This document shows, one piece after another, positions 32,667-34,698 of a stretch of 34,698 nt of DNA. The translations under genes were made by a program, and so were the position numbers. Each line of letters starts with the position of its first letter. Within the stretch, counting starts at the first letter, position 1. The stretch is from Streptomyces sp. BR123 (GTDB taxonomy: Bacteria > Actinomycetota > Actinomycetes > Streptomycetales > Streptomycetaceae). A model generated the notes under the pieces. It was not told the DNA's origin. It saw only the letters and a list, made by a program, of their open reading frames with translations, and ran no database searches. Location: positions 1 to 34,698 of the forward strand of contig NZ_JACBGN010000056.1 in assembly GCF_013401435.1 (NCBI RefSeq), given 5' to 3'.

Positions 32667-33344
32667 TCAGATGAGGTTGCGCAAGGCCCGCTCCCGGATC
32701 ATCAGGGCGGCGCGCTTCCCGGGAAGTTCGATCTCGGTGGAACAGCGGAAGCCGGAGGCCAGGAAGGCTGACACGGAGGGGGTGTTGCGGATGTCCGGTT
32801 CGGCGATGACCCGGGTGCAGCGCGGGCGGTTGTCGAGTACCAGGTTGGCGACGGTGCGCAGCAGGGTCGTGCCCAGGCCGCGGCCGCGATGCGTGCCGTC
32901 TGCGATGAGCAGGTGGATACCGGTGTCGTGGGGGTGCGCCCGGTAGTGGCGGGCGAGCGGGTCGAGGTCGGCCCGGTAGATCTCCCAATAGCTCATCGGA
33001 GTGCCGTCGAGGTAGCCGATGCAGGGGGTGCTGCTGCCGTCGCCGTCGAGCTGGGCCCGCAGGTGTGCGGCGGTGACGGAGGCGGGGCCGGCGAGTTCCC
33101 AGTGCGCGGCCGCGTCGGGCTCGTTCATCCACCGGGTGAGGAGTTCGAGGTCGCGGCCGAGGCGGATGGGCTCCAGGCGGAAGGCTCCGGCCGGGGTGGT
33201 GACGCTGCCCCATCCGGCTGGGGAGTCGAGCAGCTCGGCTTCTGCGAGCAGGGGCAGGAGCCTGGCTGCGAAGCGGAAGGCGGCGGGGTGAGCGGTGGTG
33301 TGCCCCGCCACGTGGGCTGGGTTTTCGATTTCGGTGGAGGGCAT
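32667..33344 (-). CDS. GNAT acetyltransferase of the siderophore type (IucB/RhbD-like)
   Basis: A 225-residue acetyltransferase. RLEPIRLGRDLELLTRWMNE and PMSYWEIYRADLDPLARHY are typical of siderophore N-acyltransferases (IucB, RhbD, AlcB type). HRGRGLGTTLLRTVANLVL is the acetyl-CoA-binding loop, with the R-x-x-G-x-G core intact, and RVIAEPDIRN is family-typical. It would acylate an N-hydroxy-diamine or lysine before condensation by the NIS synthetase upstream. I use the ATG at 33344; a TTG at 33353 overlaps the upstream stop (TTGA) and would couple the genes, and neither has a clear ribosome site. It is the last gene of the siderophore operon in this window. No iron box was found. Confidence 0.85.
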   Translation of the reverse strand: MPSTEIENPAHVAGHTTAHPAAFRFAARLLPLLAEAELLDSPAGWGSVTTPAGAFRLEPIRLGRDLELLTRWMNEPDAAAHWELAGPASVTAAHLRAQLDGDGSSTPCIGYLDGTPMSYWEIYRADLDPLARHYRAHPHDTGIHLLIADGTHRGRGLGTTLLRTVANLVLDNRPRCTRVIAEPDIRNTPSVSAFLASGFRCSTEIELPGKRAALMIRERALRNLI

Positions 33345-33349
33345 CGGGC

Positions 33350-34698
33350 TCAATCGTGGAGGGGGTTGGGGATGGTGACGTAGGCGGACTGGAGGTCGAG
33401 GGAGCCGGCGGGTTCGTCTGGGCCGCCAAGGCGGATGAGCAGGTTCGCCTTGCAGCGCAGGGTGGGCGAGTCGAGCAGCCGCTCGGGCAGGGGGCCGAGG
33501 TTGTAGGCCTTGCCGAGGAAACGGCGGAAGGCGGCGAGCAGGACGCGTTCGTCGGCGAGCCGCTGTGACCCGAAGGCCCCGATGAGACCGAGCACGTTGT
33601 CGATGCCCAGGGAGGAGGTGAAGCGTTCGTCGGTGACGGCGTCGCAGACGAAGGTGTCGCTGGCGCCGCCGATGCCGGGGAGCCGGCGTTCGAGCTCCGC
33701 GCGGCGGGACGCGCGGAAGCGGTGGCCCCGGCTGCCGCGGTACCGGCCGCCGGCGGGCCAGCCGTCCCGGTCGAGCACGACCAGCGTGTTCTGCTGATGG
33801 GCTTCGAGGGCGATGCCGGCGAGCGCGTCAAAGGCGAGGACGGGCAGGACGACGTGGTCGAGATAGCGCAGGAACCACTCGGCGGCGACGGCGGAGGGAG
33901 GCCGCCCGGTGGTGGTGGCGAGCCGGGAGACGGTCTCGGCGAGCCGTGAACGCATCGTGGCCCGGCCCGGCCGGGAGCGGGGCGCGGTGAGGGCGGCGAT
34001 GCACAAGACCTTGTCGTGGGAGCGGAAGGGGTTGTGGCGCAGTACGACGTCGAGTCCGAGGACGGGGGCGCCGTCCGGGGCGTCGACGGCGGCCCAGGCG
34101 GGGTCGCGCACGATGTCGAAGCCGGGGTGGGCTGCCTGCCACTGTTCCACGAGGCCGGTGCGGAGCAGCCGGTGCACTTCGACTCCGCGGTGGAGCTCCT
34201 TGCGGGGGTTCTCCCCGCGGGAGCCGGTGGTGCGCAGGCCGAGGGAGAGCTTGAGCATCGCGGGGGCACCGGAGCGGTAGACGGTGCGGACGGAGGAGGT
34301 GGGGTACCAGGGCTCGCCGTGCGGGCCGAGGTCGTGCAGGAGCCCGGCGTCGAGTAGGGCGGTGACGGATGGGCGCTGGAGCAGGTCGCGGGCTTGCCAG
34401 GGGTGGACGGGAAGGGGGGTTGTACCGTCCGGCAGCGGAAGTTCGGGGGCAAGCCGGTCCAGGAGCCGGGCGGCGGCCACCGGGCGGCCGCGCTCGGTCC
34501 AGGCGGAGTCGGTGACGAGGGCGGAAGGGGCGACGGCCAGCCAGTGCAGGGGGAAGGAGCCGTGGAGTTCGGGTGAGTAACGGCGCGCTTCGATCGGTGA
34601 CAGCTCTTCGCGGCTCTTCGGATCGGGTTCGAGGGGGTGGCCGAGGAGGAGGGACTGTTCGGCGGCGAGGAAGAGGTCACCGGCGATCGGGGCGGGCG
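33350..34698 (-). CDS. NIS siderophore synthetase (IucA/IucC family), partial
   Basis: About 448 residues of an ATP-dependent, NRPS-independent siderophore synthetase that joins a carboxylic acid to an amine or alcohol, usually citrate or succinyl-hydroxamate building blocks. The N-terminus lies beyond the right edge. Visible motifs are EQSLLLGHPLEPDPKSREEL (near the edge, 34600-34660), PLPVHPWQARDLL, GLRTTGSRGENPRKELHRG (ATP-binding area), HNPFRSHDKVL, and ALEAHQQNTLVVLDRDGWP (catalytic core). The C-terminal IucC-like domain ends in the stop at 33350. It overlaps the downstream acetyltransferase's possible TTG start. In S. coelicolor the equivalent place holds a siderophore cluster separate from desferrioxamine, from memory. 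The product is unknown. Confidence 0.92.
   Translation of the reverse strand, partial: PAPIAGDLFLAAEQSLLLGHPLEPDPKSREELSPIEARRYSPELHGSFPLHWLAVAPSALVTDSAWTERGRPVAAARLLDRLAPELPLPDGTTPLPVHPWQARDLLQRPSVTALLDAGLLHDLGPHGEPWYPTSSVRTVYRSGAPAMLKLSLGLRTTGSRGENPRKELHRGVEVHRLLRTGLVEQWQAAHPGFDIVRDPAWAAVDAPDGAPVLGLDVVLRHNPFRSHDKVLCIAALTAPRSRPGRATMRSRLAETVSRLATTTGRPPSAVAAEWFLRYLDHVVLPVLAFDALAGIALEAHQQNTLVVLDRDGWPAGGRYRGSRGHRFRASRRAELERRLPGIGGASDTFVCDAVTDERFTSSLGIDNVLGLIGAFGSQRLADERVLLAAFRRFLGKAYNLGPLPERLLDSPTLRCKANLLIRLGGPDEPAGSLDLQSAYVTIPNPLHD

Overview
The window is from a Streptomyces chromosome. Composition is very GC-rich with strong third-position GC bias. GTG and TTG starts are common. It carries two Streptomyces landmarks: the principal sigma factor HrdB, and beside it the sporulation regulator WhiH. 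From memory, gene order matches the S. coelicolor stretch around SCO5800-SCO5822 read backwards (gyrB2/parE, hrdB, whiH, rnhB, nrdJ, nrdR, lexA, dinG-like, siderophore genes). It is core chromosome. I see no insertion sequence, prophage, CRISPR array, tRNA or rRNA.

Layout, left to right. 24-2119: an acetate-type sodium symporter and its DUF485 partner. 2336-5149: a type II topoisomerase B subunit, diverging from a small zinc-ribbon protein. 5237-9416: a secreted trypsin-like protease, hrdB and whiH, all leftward. 9608-12339: an ABC ATPase-permease fusion and a NUDIX/winged-helix regulator. 12409-15884: a glycogen-debranching-like protein and a DUF4192 protein. 16015-19027: rightward genes for a RecQ-type helicase fused to a phosphoribosyltransferase-like domain, and a 209-residue protein that looks like a catalytically dead RadC. 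19216-20603: an orphan superfamily I helicase C-terminal domain and RNase HII. 21031-25067: a short DUF4173-type membrane protein, an ADP-ribosylglycohydrolase, a histidine phosphatase, a DUF4937 protein and an arylamine N-acetyltransferase. 25382-30233: the nrdR-nrdJ pair diverging from lexA. 30441-32411: a DinG/XPD-type helicase. 32667-34698: a GNAT acetyltransferase and a NIS siderophore synthetase that runs off the right edge.

Much of the window serves DNA maintenance: topoisomerase, RecQ-like helicase, RNase HII, B12-dependent ribonucleotide reductase and NrdR, LexA, DinG. Visible control sites fit this. There is an SOS box over the lexA promoter and a weaker LexA-like box in a candidate promoter of the topoisomerase gene. 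Two NrdR boxes sit 31 bp apart upstream of nrdR. Two divergent DnaA-box-like sequences flank short repeats between the RecQ-like gene and DUF4192. A palindrome overlaps a sigma-WhiG-like -10 upstream of whiH.

The least explained elements are the RecQ-phosphoribosyltransferase fusion with its RadC-like neighbour, the orphan helicase domain, the shortened DUF4173 gene, and a nine-unit GGGNN array behind hrdB. Start codons were chosen from ribosome-binding sites and family start points; where these disagree the entry says so.
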